In this document: in pieces, positions 25,073-33,659 of the stretch | Numbering within the stretch: position 1 is the first letter of the stretch | How the letters are laid out: each line of letters opens with the position of its first letter | Origin: an uncultured Alphaproteobacteria bacterium | GTDB lineage: Bacteria; Pseudomonadota; Alphaproteobacteria; HIMB59; GCA-002718135 | Direction: 5' to 3' | NCBI GenBank assembly: GCA_902580765.1 | Contig: CACHLW010000011.1 | Span: 1-34,384, forward strand | DNA: 34,384 bases | Translations under genes and position numbers: made by a program | Notes under the pieces: model-generated | What the model was told of the DNA's origin: nothing | Seen by the model: the letters and a program-made list of their open reading frames with translations, nothing else | Databases searched by the model: none

Positions 25073-26737
25073 ATGTTACAAAAAGTAAGAGAAAACGATA
25101 ACTACATGAAACTATCAAGAATGGGTTCACGCTATCCTTCTCGTCTTAGTTTTTCCAGAAGTATGTTAAGAAGATTGATTAACGACAATTGGGAAATACA
25201 TAAATCAAAATTTGATCTAGATAAAGATGGTTACGGTACAGTTGTTTATGAAATTATTATTAATAAACAAACTTATTCACTTGTATGTTTCTCTGCTTTC
25301 CTAGATGATAAGGATAGAAGTGATAGAGTTATCGCTAAAAAATGGGATACAGCCTATACGTTACATGTAGGTAAATTATCTGAGCAAGATCTAAATAGAT
25401 TAAAAAAAACAATTCCTCTGCAAGAATCAGGTCGCAATTCTCCAGATGAATTAATTCTTAGCAGAGCAAATAAAAGTGTAAGATTGTTTCAGTATGTTGT
25501 CGATTGTCTTTCAAATGGTAACCAGCCAGATATTTATGAAATAAATAAAGTTGGGTACTTACTAAGAACTACTGCTGTTTATGGTAGTGGTAAATTTGGA
25601 TTATCAGATTTTACTAACACAAAAAAAACAACTATTTTCAATCAACCCTTTAGAGCAGAAATGTTATCAGTTTATTTAATTAGAGAATTTAGTATTGAAT
25701 TAGTTGAGCATGTTGCAAGGCAAATTAATCCAAAAAAAGCAGTGAAGTTAGATAGAAAAATTAAACAACATTTAGGTATTGGTAATTCGACAGGTTTAGG
25801 TATGGCGCCTTTTATCATTAAACATCCAAAGTTGATTAATAAGTGGATGAAACAGTACACAAAGACATTAGAAGAAATTTCTCAAATTGAGTTAGATAGT
25901 ATAATTTTTGAAAAATATAAAAAACTTTTGAATAAAGCTCTTAATTATCTTGAGGAAGTAAACACAAGTGATGAATTCCAAATTAATAAAAATAAATTAA
26001 CTACTGAAGATTTAAAAAAATATATTTTCTATATTAATGACTTAGATCTTTCTCAAAAATTTAAATGGTTAGATATTCTAGATTATTGTGATTCAAATTT
26101 TAATAATGATACTAAGGAAATTGCAAGAGTACAACTAATTGAATTGTATCCTCAAATATCAGAAGGGTTAGCAGAAGATATGGCAGATGAGGAGATAATG
26201 GAAATTGATGGGAATAAATCTATCGGAGATTTAAAAAAAATAATCAATGATAAATATTCTTGGATAAAAGATATTGATTTTAATAATAAAGATAGCAATT
26301 ATTTGTTTTGGTATGTTTCAGCCGCAAAGTTAGAACCTAGGCTGGGTGAAAGATTTAATGAGCAAGGAAGTGAATTGGAGCAAAATTTAGGAATTGCAAA
26401 AATGGTCAGTGACTTATTTAAGCAAATAAAAAATGTAGATGAAAATCAATTAATTTGTGAATTTTTATTAGCACACCCTAAATACAGAGGAATTGTTAAA
26501 AGAATTCAATCTTTAAAAAATTATCCTTTTTCAGAAGTTCAAGATAATGTTCTTGATAGAAAAACAATACCAATTGATATGTTAAGATTTAAATTATCCT
26601 TTTTTGGTGCCAATCGTTATGATCCTAAGTCAGACAGATGGTTAAGAGTAAGTTTTTTTTCTGGAGCCCCTTATTTATCTGACCTAAATAATAAAAATGT
26701 TGATGAATGGGGTTTTGCAACAATGAGTTCATATTAA
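25073..26737 (+). CDS. Conserved-looking protein of unknown function, 554 residues
   Basis: I do not recognise a characterised family. It is a soluble protein without signal peptide or membrane segment. It opens with a basic region (SRYPSRLSFSRSMLRRLI, 22-39), then an alpha/beta-like part with YSLVCFSAFLDDKDRSDR and a glycine-rich GIGNSTGLGMAPFIIKHP near residue 240. The second half is mostly helical and charged and ends with RVSFFSGAPYLSDL and NKNVDEWGFATMSSY. The GNSTGLGMAPF motif looks like a ligand or active-site loop. It is followed 5 bases later by the DUF3726-type gene, so the two are probably co-transcribed and act together. Its neighbours (M19 protein, soxBDAG) suggest a role in methylated amine or amino-acid metabolism, but no function can be stated. 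A second Met at residue 12 is an alternative start. Confidence 0.8.
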   Translation: MLQKVRENDNYMKLSRMGSRYPSRLSFSRSMLRRLINDNWEIHKSKFDLDKDGYGTVVYEIIINKQTYSLVCFSAFLDDKDRSDRVIAKKWDTAYTLHVGKLSEQDLNRLKKTIPLQESGRNSPDELILSRANKSVRLFQYVVDCLSNGNQPDIYEINKVGYLLRTTAVYGSGKFGLSDFTNTKKTTIFNQPFRAEMLSVYLIREFSIELVEHVARQINPKKAVKLDRKIKQHLGIGNSTGLGMAPFIIKHPKLINKWMKQYTKTLEEISQIELDSIIFEKYKKLLNKALNYLEEVNTSDEFQINKNKLTTEDLKKYIFYINDLDLSQKFKWLDILDYCDSNFNNDTKEIARVQLIELYPQISEGLAEDMADEEIMEIDGNKSIGDLKKIINDKYSWIKDIDFNNKDSNYLFWYVSAAKLEPRLGERFNEQGSELEQNLGIAKMVSDLFKQIKNVDENQLICEFLLAHPKYRGIVKRIQSLKNYPFSEVQDNVLDRKTIPIDMLRFKLSFFGANRYDPKSDRWLRVSFFSGAPYLSDLNNKNVDEWGFATMSSY

Positions 26738-26742
26738 TATCT

Positions 26743-27423
26743 GTGAGTTATTCTTACTATGAAGTCTACACTAATACACAACGAGCTTTTTCAGGTTTGG
26801 GGTTCACTTATGGATCAGATGAGGATGCTGCATTTATTACCACTTGGCTTGAACTATTTGGTTTCGATGGAATCAAATTATTAAAATTAAAAATTGAAGA
26901 ATTAGATAACACTTTTAATGCCAGTATAGATCCATCAAAAATAAATGATGAGTTTGATTGTAAAAATAGATCTTCTTTGGTTATAGGCCCAGGATTAATC
27001 GATTATTTAATATCAAAAATAGATAAAAGGGATAATTTTAAATTAACTTTAAAAAATTGTAATGACCCTATATTCTTAATACCCTTACTTTACAAATATG
27101 CCAAAAAAAATATCAATTCACAGTTTTTGTTAGATCAAAAAGTTGATGCACAAATAACAAATAAAAATATTAGAATTAATAGTGATATTATCTCTACAAA
27201 TTATCAAAGAAATTTTGATCTTGTACTCACAAAGAATATTTTAAAGGAACAAAAGTTAGATATCAATATTTCATCATCAAATATAAATAACTTGCTCTCT
27301 AAGGGTATTAATCCTGATAAAGAATCTTGGGAGCAAATATCTAAAATAGCTTTTAGAACTTTTGTTCCCGAATCAGAGGAGTCTAGAGCAAAAGGTGCAG
27401 GAGGTGGTGATGCAAATGATTAA
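26743..27423 (+). CDS. DUF3726-type protein of unknown function
   Basis: A 226-residue protein starting at GTG 26743. The earlier ATG at 26707 would overlap the upstream gene by 31 bases and add 12 residues that do not fit the family start. The opening VSYSYYEVYTNTQRAFSGLG, followed by FTYGSDEDAAFITTWLELFG, matches my memory of DUF3726 proteins, which begin with a NEVE..A.KA.RG.G-like helix and a WLxxxG motif. The C-terminus TFVPESEESRAKGAGGGDAN also matches the usual family ending. No catalytic motif, signal peptide or membrane segment is seen. It is the second gene of the pair with the 554-residue protein. It faces soxG with 73 bases between, where an M24-like remnant lies. Confidence 0.75.
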   Translation: MSYSYYEVYTNTQRAFSGLGFTYGSDEDAAFITTWLELFGFDGIKLLKLKIEELDNTFNASIDPSKINDEFDCKNRSSLVIGPGLIDYLISKIDKRDNFKLTLKNCNDPIFLIPLLYKYAKKNINSQFLLDQKVDAQITNKNIRINSDIISTNYQRNFDLVLTKNILKEQKLDINISSSNINNLLSKGINPDKESWEQISKIAFRTFVPESEESRAKGAGGGDAND

Positions 27424-27515
27424 TTTAATTTATGCAAATCGCTAAATACATAAGTAATTAGTTCATAACCAGTTTCAGTTACCCTAATTAAGTCTCTTAT
27501 CTTTCTAACACTTCA
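27420..27515 (-). pseudogene. Remnant resembling an M24 peptidase/creatinase C-terminus
   Basis: The minus-strand frame between soxG and the DUF3726-type gene reads about 30 codons, including LIRVTETGYELITYVFSDL, before a TAA at 27420-27422; upstream it meets a TGA at 27513-27515 inside soxG. The pattern D-x-x-x-V-T-x-x-G-Y-E-x-I-T resembles the C-terminal strand of M24 proteins; the M24 gene at the right edge has DSFIITKDGYEQIT. I read it as the leftover tail of a deleted M24 gene. A MarR-like regulator tail or chance are alternatives. Confidence 0.35.
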
Positions 27516-28060
27516 TATCCAAACTGATCTGCTGTTTCAAGAAGGATCTCCCAAATTGATAAGGCAAAACCTCTTGGTATATATAGACAATAATTATTAG
27601 AGGTTATTTTAAATAACTTAACACTGACATGATGAATGGCTGTGCTAGCAGACGATAGATCAGGAAAATTCTTAGCTCTTAAATCAATTGGAAGATGTCT
27701 ATTTAAAAATAATGTTGAATTATCTCCTGTAATTTCAATACCTGTGAAAGCATGAGACATGTCTAAAATTGTTGCAATTTGCTCACTTACTTCAACGTCT
27801 TTATTAAATAACCACCATTTCAAAGGTTCCATTCTCCATAATGATTTATTTTCAAAAATTATCCCTTTATTAAAACTAGGAATATTTTTAATTTTTAGTT
27901 CTTTTGATAGTAAATTATTCATTTCATCAATTTTGTCAGGCCAACAAGCAATTTGCAGAATTTCTAAACTTTTTAATTCTTTAAATGTTAAAGATTGTTT
28001 CTCGTTTGTTGAATATTTTCCAACTTTATAAATTGTTTCTAGTGCAGAATGTCTATGCAT
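27497..28060 (-). CDS. soxG: Sarcosine oxidase subunit gamma
   Basis: Small subunit of heterotetrameric sarcosine oxidase, 187 residues from ATG 28060. The longer frame from TTG 28084 is rejected because an AGGAG ribosome site lies at good spacing before 28060 and family members start with a short MHRxSxLE-like segment. LQIACWPD, ITGDNSTLFLNRHLPIDLR and the C-terminal LYIPRGFALSIWEILLETADQFG agree with SoxG, a GcvT-like fold without its own cofactor. It overlaps the end of soxA by 8 bases, so translation is coupled. It is last in the B-D-A-G operon. Confidence 0.9.
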   Translation of the reverse strand: MHRHSALETIYKVGKYSTNEKQSLTFKELKSLEILQIACWPDKIDEMNNLLSKELKIKNIPSFNKGIIFENKSLWRMEPLKWWLFNKDVEVSEQIATILDMSHAFTGIEITGDNSTLFLNRHLPIDLRAKNFPDLSSASTAIHHVSVKLFKITSNNYCLYIPRGFALSIWEILLETADQFGYEVLER

Positions 28061-31010
28061 ACATTCGTTCTCCTTTAGGATCAATCATATGTGGTGAAAC
28101 AACTTTCAAATTCATTTGTTTATTTCTTACTGGATCTGCCCCAACTAAATTGGTGTCTTTCCATTTATCTAAACCACCTTTAACAAAACCTAATCCAATC
28201 CAATGTCCAAGTTCTGGAGAAAAAGTAACTGAGGTAATTCTTCCGATACCCTGTCCTTTAATATTATTTTTTTCACACACGATAGTTCCAGCATTAAAAG
28301 TTTCCTTTAAGTTTGCAGGAAAGAAACCTACTAGAATTTCTCGATCATTATTTTTTAATACTCCTCGTTTTCTCATTGCGCTTCCAATATATGATTTTTT
28401 TGTAGAAGCCATTCTGCTTAAACCTGCATCATCAATAGTTACCCTTCCATCAAGCTCTGCAGCTGTTACATGACCTTTTTCAATTCTAAGTGCACCTAAA
28501 GCTTCTAATCCATATAAACATCCATTATATTTTTTTGCATTTTTCCAAAGTAAGTCCATCATTGTATTGGCAAAATCTGATTTGACATAAACTTCAAAAG
28601 CTAATTCACCGGAGAAACTAATTCTTGCAATTCTACAAGGAATATTACCTTTAAGAAATGTTGAAGTAACACCCATAAAAGGTAAGTTATTATTAGTTAT
28701 AACCAAAGAATCATCGACACAATTATTGAGAACTTCTCTAGATTTAGGTCCTGCAACTGATACGCCTGCCCATTGTTCAGAAACACTAGTCACATTAACA
28801 TTAAGATCTGTCCATCTAGTTTGAAGTAATTCTTCTAACCATGACATCACTTTTGCAGCTTCACCTGTAGACGTCGTCATAAAATATTCATTTTCTGCTA
28901 GTCTCCAAGATGTGCCATCATCCATTACAATACCGTCATCACGCAACATGATACCGTATCTAGCTTTTCCAACTTGTAGTTTTGAAAAACCATTCGAATA
29001 AATTCTATTTAAAAATTCGGTAGAGTCTGGTCCTTGAATAGCTATTTTGCCTAATGATGTTACATCACAAATTCCAACTGTTTTTCTTACTGTTGATGCT
29101 TCTCTTATATAAGAGTCACTTAAAGTTTCATTTTCTTTGGGATAATACCAAGGTCTTTGATACAATCCAACTTCAATCATTTTTGCACCATGATCAATAT
29201 TCCATTGATGCATTGGTGTTACTCTTAACGGCCTAAAATGTTTTCCAACATTTCTTCCGCTTAATGCACCTATAGATACAGGAGTATAAGGAGGCCTAAA
29301 AACAGTAGTTCCAACTTCTGGAATTTCTTTATTTAAAAGTTCAGCCATTAAAGATAATCCAATTATATTTCCCATTTTTCCTTGATCGTTTGCCATACCT
29401 AAAGTTGTGTATCTTTTAAGATGCTCTACCGAAATGAAACCTTCACGATGTGCGAGTCTTACGTCATCTGTTGTTACATCATGTTGATAATCTACAAAAC
29501 TTTTTGATCTAGTTTTTTTATATTTTACTTCATAAAGTGGTTGTATGGAATTTTTCCATCCACCAGGTTTTGGGAAAAAATAATTTGTTTTAGAAATACC
29601 TAAACGGTTCAACGCATCAGTAGTTCCTGCTATCCCAGAAGCAATACAATCATTTTTATTCCATAAACCTCTAGAAGAACCTACCATTGTAATATTTTCT
29701 TTTGTGTCACTTGGTAAAAAACAAGCATTGTTATAATCCCATTTAGGCTTTACGCCTCTGTGAGATAACAAATGTACAGCAGGTGACCAGCCACCTGATA
29801 ATAGAACCTGATCACAATTTATAGTTTCAGATTTATTAATAGTTTCACTTTTTGATATATCTAAACTATTAATTTTTTTTGAACCATTAATATTATAAGG
29901 TACATACCCTTTTCTAATTTCAAAACTTTTATTTGTCTCAATTTCAAAATTAGTTCGTGAATCAAGAACAGTTACATTGGCCCCAGCTTCTGATAATTGA
30001 TGTGCTGTTTCATAAACAGAATCATTATTTGTAGCTATCACAATTCTTTTTCCGGTGAGTACACCATATCTATTCAAATAATGCTTTGATGCATTTACGG
30101 TCATTACACCAGGAATATCATTATTATTAAATGCAATGTGTCTTTCAATTGCTCCAGCACCAACAATTATATGCTTTGATCTAATGGTCCAAAATCTTTG
30201 GCGTGGAATTTTTACATTTGGTGCTGATATATGGTCTGTTACTCTCTCTAATAAACCAACAACACAATTATCATATAATCCGAATGCAGTAGTTCTAGTC
30301 ATTATTTTTATGCCTAGATTTTCAAGTTGATTTTTAATTTGTGAGTTATCAAAATCATTTTCTGCAAGTTGATTTCCTCCAATAAGACTATCTTGCTCAA
30401 CTAAAATAACATCTAATTTTTTTTCTGCTGCCTCTATTGCAGCTGCAACACCAGCAGGTCCTGATCCTACAACAATTAAATCACAAAAATCATGAGCATG
30501 CTCATAAGTATCTGGATCAGGTAATCCAGAAGCACTTCCCATTCCCGCAGCTTTTCTAATAAACTTTTCAAAAAACATCCATATGGCTGTTCCTTTACCC
30601 CATTCAAGTGGAGGTATTCCCATAAAAGTTTTATAATAAAAACCAGCTGCAAAAAACCTACCTAAGTAATTATTTATTCCAGCTAAATCAAAATTTACAT
30701 TTGGAAATGCATTTTGACCACTTGCTTCCAAACCATTATATAATTCTTGTGTTGTTGCTCTTACATTTGGATCTCTTCTATCTTTTGAACCAATTGTGAC
30801 TAAGGCGCCGGATTCCTCGACTCCACTAGAAAATATTCCCCTTGGTCTATGATATTTAAAACTTCTACCAACTATGCCGATTTTATTTGCTAGTAATGCC
30901 GATGCTAGTGTATCTCCTTCAAAACCTTTGTAATTTTTTTTATCCCAACTAAAGGATAAAATTTTATCTCTATTAATTTTTCCATAGTTATCTAATCTTC
31001 GTGTTTTCAT
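28053..31010 (-). CDS. soxA: Sarcosine oxidase subunit alpha
   Basis: Large subunit, 985 residues, full length. The N-terminal ferredoxin-like domain has GDTLASALLAN (32-42) and KYHRPRGIFSSGVEE (52-66). The NAD-binding Rossmann domain starts at about 175 with VVGSGPAGVAA (180-190). The C-terminal half (about 600-985) is a GcvT-like folate-binding domain, including AGVSVAGPKSREVL and GALRIEKGHV. It takes formaldehyde from N-demethylation to make 5,10-methylene-tetrahydrofolate. It overlaps soxD by 4 bases and soxG by 8. The same architecture is used by N-methylglutamate dehydrogenase (MgdC), so sarcosine is the likely but not the only possible substrate. Confidence 0.93.
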   Translation of the reverse strand: MKTRRLDNYGKINRDKILSFSWDKKNYKGFEGDTLASALLANKIGIVGRSFKYHRPRGIFSSGVEESGALVTIGSKDRRDPNVRATTQELYNGLEASGQNAFPNVNFDLAGINNYLGRFFAAGFYYKTFMGIPPLEWGKGTAIWMFFEKFIRKAAGMGSASGLPDPDTYEHAHDFCDLIVVGSGPAGVAAAIEAAEKKLDVILVEQDSLIGGNQLAENDFDNSQIKNQLENLGIKIMTRTTAFGLYDNCVVGLLERVTDHISAPNVKIPRQRFWTIRSKHIIVGAGAIERHIAFNNNDIPGVMTVNASKHYLNRYGVLTGKRIVIATNNDSVYETAHQLSEAGANVTVLDSRTNFEIETNKSFEIRKGYVPYNINGSKKINSLDISKSETINKSETINCDQVLLSGGWSPAVHLLSHRGVKPKWDYNNACFLPSDTKENITMVGSSRGLWNKNDCIASGIAGTTDALNRLGISKTNYFFPKPGGWKNSIQPLYEVKYKKTRSKSFVDYQHDVTTDDVRLAHREGFISVEHLKRYTTLGMANDQGKMGNIIGLSLMAELLNKEIPEVGTTVFRPPYTPVSIGALSGRNVGKHFRPLRVTPMHQWNIDHGAKMIEVGLYQRPWYYPKENETLSDSYIREASTVRKTVGICDVTSLGKIAIQGPDSTEFLNRIYSNGFSKLQVGKARYGIMLRDDGIVMDDGTSWRLAENEYFMTTSTGEAAKVMSWLEELLQTRWTDLNVNVTSVSEQWAGVSVAGPKSREVLNNCVDDSLVITNNNLPFMGVTSTFLKGNIPCRIARISFSGELAFEVYVKSDFANTMMDLLWKNAKKYNGCLYGLEALGALRIEKGHVTAAELDGRVTIDDAGLSRMASTKKSYIGSAMRKRGVLKNNDREILVGFFPANLKETFNAGTIVCEKNNIKGQGIGRITSVTFSPELGHWIGLGFVKGGLDKWKDTNLVGADPVRNKQMNLKVVSPHMIDPKGERMYA

Positions 31011-31291
31011 TTATTATTTTCTACAACCTTCTGTAAATTTGGATGGCATGGTTTGACACTTTTTATTTCATGAGTGACTGTAGAACGTTCAACTACTAAC
31101 CACATTCTGCATCCATTCGAATGATGCCATGTTTCAAATTGATACCCTTTTATGTTTTTTCTAAAAAATATAGCTTCAGTCCATTCTTTCTCAGATGCAT
31201 CTAACGAAGGATAATTGATTGTTGCATCTCCTCCATAACTAAATTCACTATGATCTCTTTCACCACAATAAGGACAATTGATTCTAATCAT
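31007..31291 (-). CDS. soxD: Sarcosine oxidase subunit delta
   Basis: Small zinc-binding subunit, 94 residues. The four probable zinc ligands are Cys6 and Cys9 in CPYCGERD and His57 and Cys61 in HHSNGCRMW, the standard SoxD arrangement. ATG follows directly on the soxB stop codon, and its end overlaps soxA by 4 bases. The tight B-D-A-G arrangement is standard for the complex. Confidence 0.93.
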   Translation of the reverse strand: MIRINCPYCGERDHSEFSYGGDATINYPSLDASEKEWTEAIFFRKNIKGYQFETWHHSNGCRMWLVVERSTVTHEIKSVKPCHPNLQKVVENNK

Positions 31292-32557
31292 TTAACCGTG
31301 CAATTTCGGATCAGGTCCTGCGCCACGTTCATCAATATTGATACCTTTTTCAAATCTTTCTAAATTATGATTTTGCACGTAGTTATGTGGGCTTTCATTT
31401 GCAATTAAGTCAGCAAAATACCAACCGGATGCTGGACTAGCTTTAAAACCTCCATAGTTCCAACCGGCATTTAAATAGAGATTAGATATTGGCGTTTTAC
31501 AAATAAAAAATGATCCGTCCATTGTCATATCCATAACACCTGCCCAATGACGAAGTAATCTTATTCTTCCAAGTGAAGGAAATATTGCCATAGCCGCTTC
31601 GGCAACATCTTGAACCATAGGAAGATTTCCTCTTTGCGCATATGATTTATACCAGTCAAGATCACCACCAAATACCATGCTTCCTTTATCAGACTGCGAT
31701 ATATAGAAATGTGCACCACCTACACCGTAAACAACAACCTGATCTAGAAGTGGTTTAACTGCCTCAGATACAAATGCTTGTAATTTATGAGACTCAATTG
31801 GCAAATTACCTAATTCTGCCATTTGCCATAACACTGAAGTATTGCCTGCAACAGCAAATCCTATTTTCTTTCCTTTTATAATTCCTTTTGAAGTTTGAAT
31901 ACTTTCAATATTTCCATTCTTTCTTGTAAAACCTGTAACTTCACAATTTTGAAGAATGTCTACACCTAATGTATCTGCAGCCCTTGCATAACCCCATGCA
32001 ACTGCATCGTGTCTTGCATTGCCTGCTCTTTTTTGAACTGCAGCTCCAAGTATTGGAAATCTAGAATTATGATAATTTAAATGCGGAATTTTTTTCTTTA
32101 AAGTTTTTAAATCCCAAAGTTCTGCATCAGTTCCATGGAGTCGCATAATATTATAAATCCGTGAAACTGAATCTTTAGCACCAGGGCTATGAAATAACGA
32201 GACATGAGCTCGTTGGCTAAACATTACATTATAATTTAATTCGTGACTTAAATTTTCCCATAACTTTAAAGAATGTTCATAAAATTCGTGGTTGCCTGGC
32301 ATCATATAATTTGATCTTACAATAGTTGTATTACGTCCAGCGTTTCCTCCACCAATCCAGCCTTTTTCTAAGACAGCTACATTTTTTATATTATGATTCT
32401 TTGCTAAATAATATGCTGTGGCAAGACCGTGTAAACCTCCTCCAATTATTACAACATCATAACTACTTTTTGGTTCTGGATCACGCCATTGTCTAGTCCA
32501 ATAAGACTGACCATTTAAACCGTTTTTAATTACATTCCAGGCATTAAATTTTGTCAT
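31292..32557 (-). CDS. soxB: Sarcosine oxidase subunit beta
   Basis: Catalytic flavin subunit, 421 residues, that oxidises the N-methyl amine. The FAD-binding loop IIGGGLHG is at 37-44, followed by GGGNAGRNTTIVRSNYM (69-85), a hallmark of SoxB. The sequence AGNARHDAVAWGYARA carries His183, which matches the His that binds FMN covalently in known heterotetrameric enzymes. The C-terminus has YLNAGWNYGGFKASPASGW, the substrate and FAD contact region. It is first of the B-D-A-G set, 76 bases behind the racemase-family gene. That gap has no clear terminator, so read-through is possible. Confidence 0.93.
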   Translation of the reverse strand: MTKFNAWNVIKNGLNGQSYWTRQWRDPEPKSSYDVVIIGGGLHGLATAYYLAKNHNIKNVAVLEKGWIGGGNAGRNTTIVRSNYMMPGNHEFYEHSLKLWENLSHELNYNVMFSQRAHVSLFHSPGAKDSVSRIYNIMRLHGTDAELWDLKTLKKKIPHLNYHNSRFPILGAAVQKRAGNARHDAVAWGYARAADTLGVDILQNCEVTGFTRKNGNIESIQTSKGIIKGKKIGFAVAGNTSVLWQMAELGNLPIESHKLQAFVSEAVKPLLDQVVVYGVGGAHFYISQSDKGSMVFGGDLDWYKSYAQRGNLPMVQDVAEAAMAIFPSLGRIRLLRHWAGVMDMTMDGSFFICKTPISNLYLNAGWNYGGFKASPASGWYFADLIANESPHNYVQNHNLERFEKGINIDERGAGPDPKLHG

Positions 32558-32633
32558 TTGTTTTATTAATTATTAGAATAGTTGATGAAAGTAAAATGAA
32601 TTAACTTGCCATGCTAGTGTTATTTAATCACAG

Positions 32634-33659
32634 TTAACTTGATGAATCTGGCCATGTGTCATTTAATCTATAACCTTCTGGAAAAGGATCATCCTTATCG
32701 ATATATAAACTTTGTTTTCCAGTAATAAATGCACTACCTGTTATTTTTGGAATAATACAATTTTTGTTATTAATTTTAATTTCCTTTTCAATACTTGCTT
32801 TAAATGAAGATCCTATAATAGACTTTGATATAAATTCTTCATTTATTTGTATTTCATTTTTTTCTTTCATTACTGCTAATCTTGCTGAAGTGCCTGTACC
32901 ACAAGGTGAACGATCAAGTTTCCCAGGTCGTATAACAACTGTATTTAATCCTGTAAGTAATGATTGATTATTTTTTTTTAAGGGTTCAATAAATTGGCAA
33001 AAGGAAAGATAGTCTAATCCTTTAATAGTAGGATGTTCAAATCCTATAGATGCGTTTGCTTCTTTCAATAATTCTTTAGCAACATTTACAAATTTATTTG
33101 CATTCTTTGGTTCAATTTTAAGATTAAAATCACTAGCATTACAAATTAAAAAACTGTCACCTCCAAAAGCAGTACTTACTTTAATTGTACCATAATTTTT
33201 AGTCTTTAAATCTACATCTATTTTATCTGCAAAGCACGCAAGATTAGTTAAAGTGACACTTTTAACTTTCTTATTTGCACAATCAGCAACAACTTTTATT
33301 AAACCACCGGGAGCTTCAAGTGTAAGCATGGTTTTAGGATATTTCATTTGAACAATATTTTTTTCTAATAAGACTGTCGTTACACAAATTGCATTTGATC
33401 CGCTCATTGGAGGATTATCTTCTGGTTCCATGATTATAAATCCAGCATCTGCATTTTTATTTGAAGGTTCTAAAATAATATTACAATGTTTAAAGACCCC
33501 TCCCCGAGGTTCATTTAAAAAAAAATTTCTCCATTTTTTGTCTAAAAAAAGTTTTTTAGAAGCTTCCTCAGGTGAATTAAACTTCAAGCCTTTAATTCCA
33601 GTTACTACATCTCCAATTTCACCACAGCAATGTGTATTAAATACTGTGATTTCATCCAT
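32634..33659 (-). CDS. Proline racemase / hydroxyproline epimerase family protein (Ser/Cys type)
   Basis: Pyridoxal-independent epimerase or dehydratase of the proline racemase superfamily, 341 residues. The first active-site position, normally Cys in proline racemase, is Ser86 in NPPMSGSNAICV; the second is Cys253 in DRSPCGTGTSARLA. Ser/Cys pairs are known among 4-hydroxyproline 2-epimerases, whereas trans-3-hydroxyproline dehydratases have a Cys/Thr pair, so a racemase/epimerase role is favoured. The N-terminus NTHCCGEIGDVVTG is the family start. It overlaps the M24 gene by 8 bases and leads into soxBDAG, which suggests a substrate related to N-methylated or cyclic amino acids. The exact substrate is unknown. 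Confidence 0.85.
   Translation of the reverse strand: MDEITVFNTHCCGEIGDVVTGIKGLKFNSPEEASKKLFLDKKWRNFFLNEPRGGVFKHCNIILEPSNKNADAGFIIMEPEDNPPMSGSNAICVTTVLLEKNIVQMKYPKTMLTLEAPGGLIKVVADCANKKVKSVTLTNLACFADKIDVDLKTKNYGTIKVSTAFGGDSFLICNASDFNLKIEPKNANKFVNVAKELLKEANASIGFEHPTIKGLDYLSFCQFIEPLKKNNQSLLTGLNTVVIRPGKLDRSPCGTGTSARLAVMKEKNEIQINEEFISKSIIGSSFKASIEKEIKINNKNCIIPKITGSAFITGKQSLYIDKDDPFPEGYRLNDTWPDSSS

Noticed and set aside
27449-27490. TAATTAG/CTAATTA inverted repeat considered as a bidirectional terminator after soxG and the DUF3726-type gene
   Set aside because: Arms are short and AT-only, with a loop of about 25 bases; the M24-like frame explains the segment better.
27985-28473. Open frame of 162 codons on the plus strand
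   Set aside because: It lies antisense to soxG and soxA, whose protein families are unmistakable, and its translation shows no family motif.
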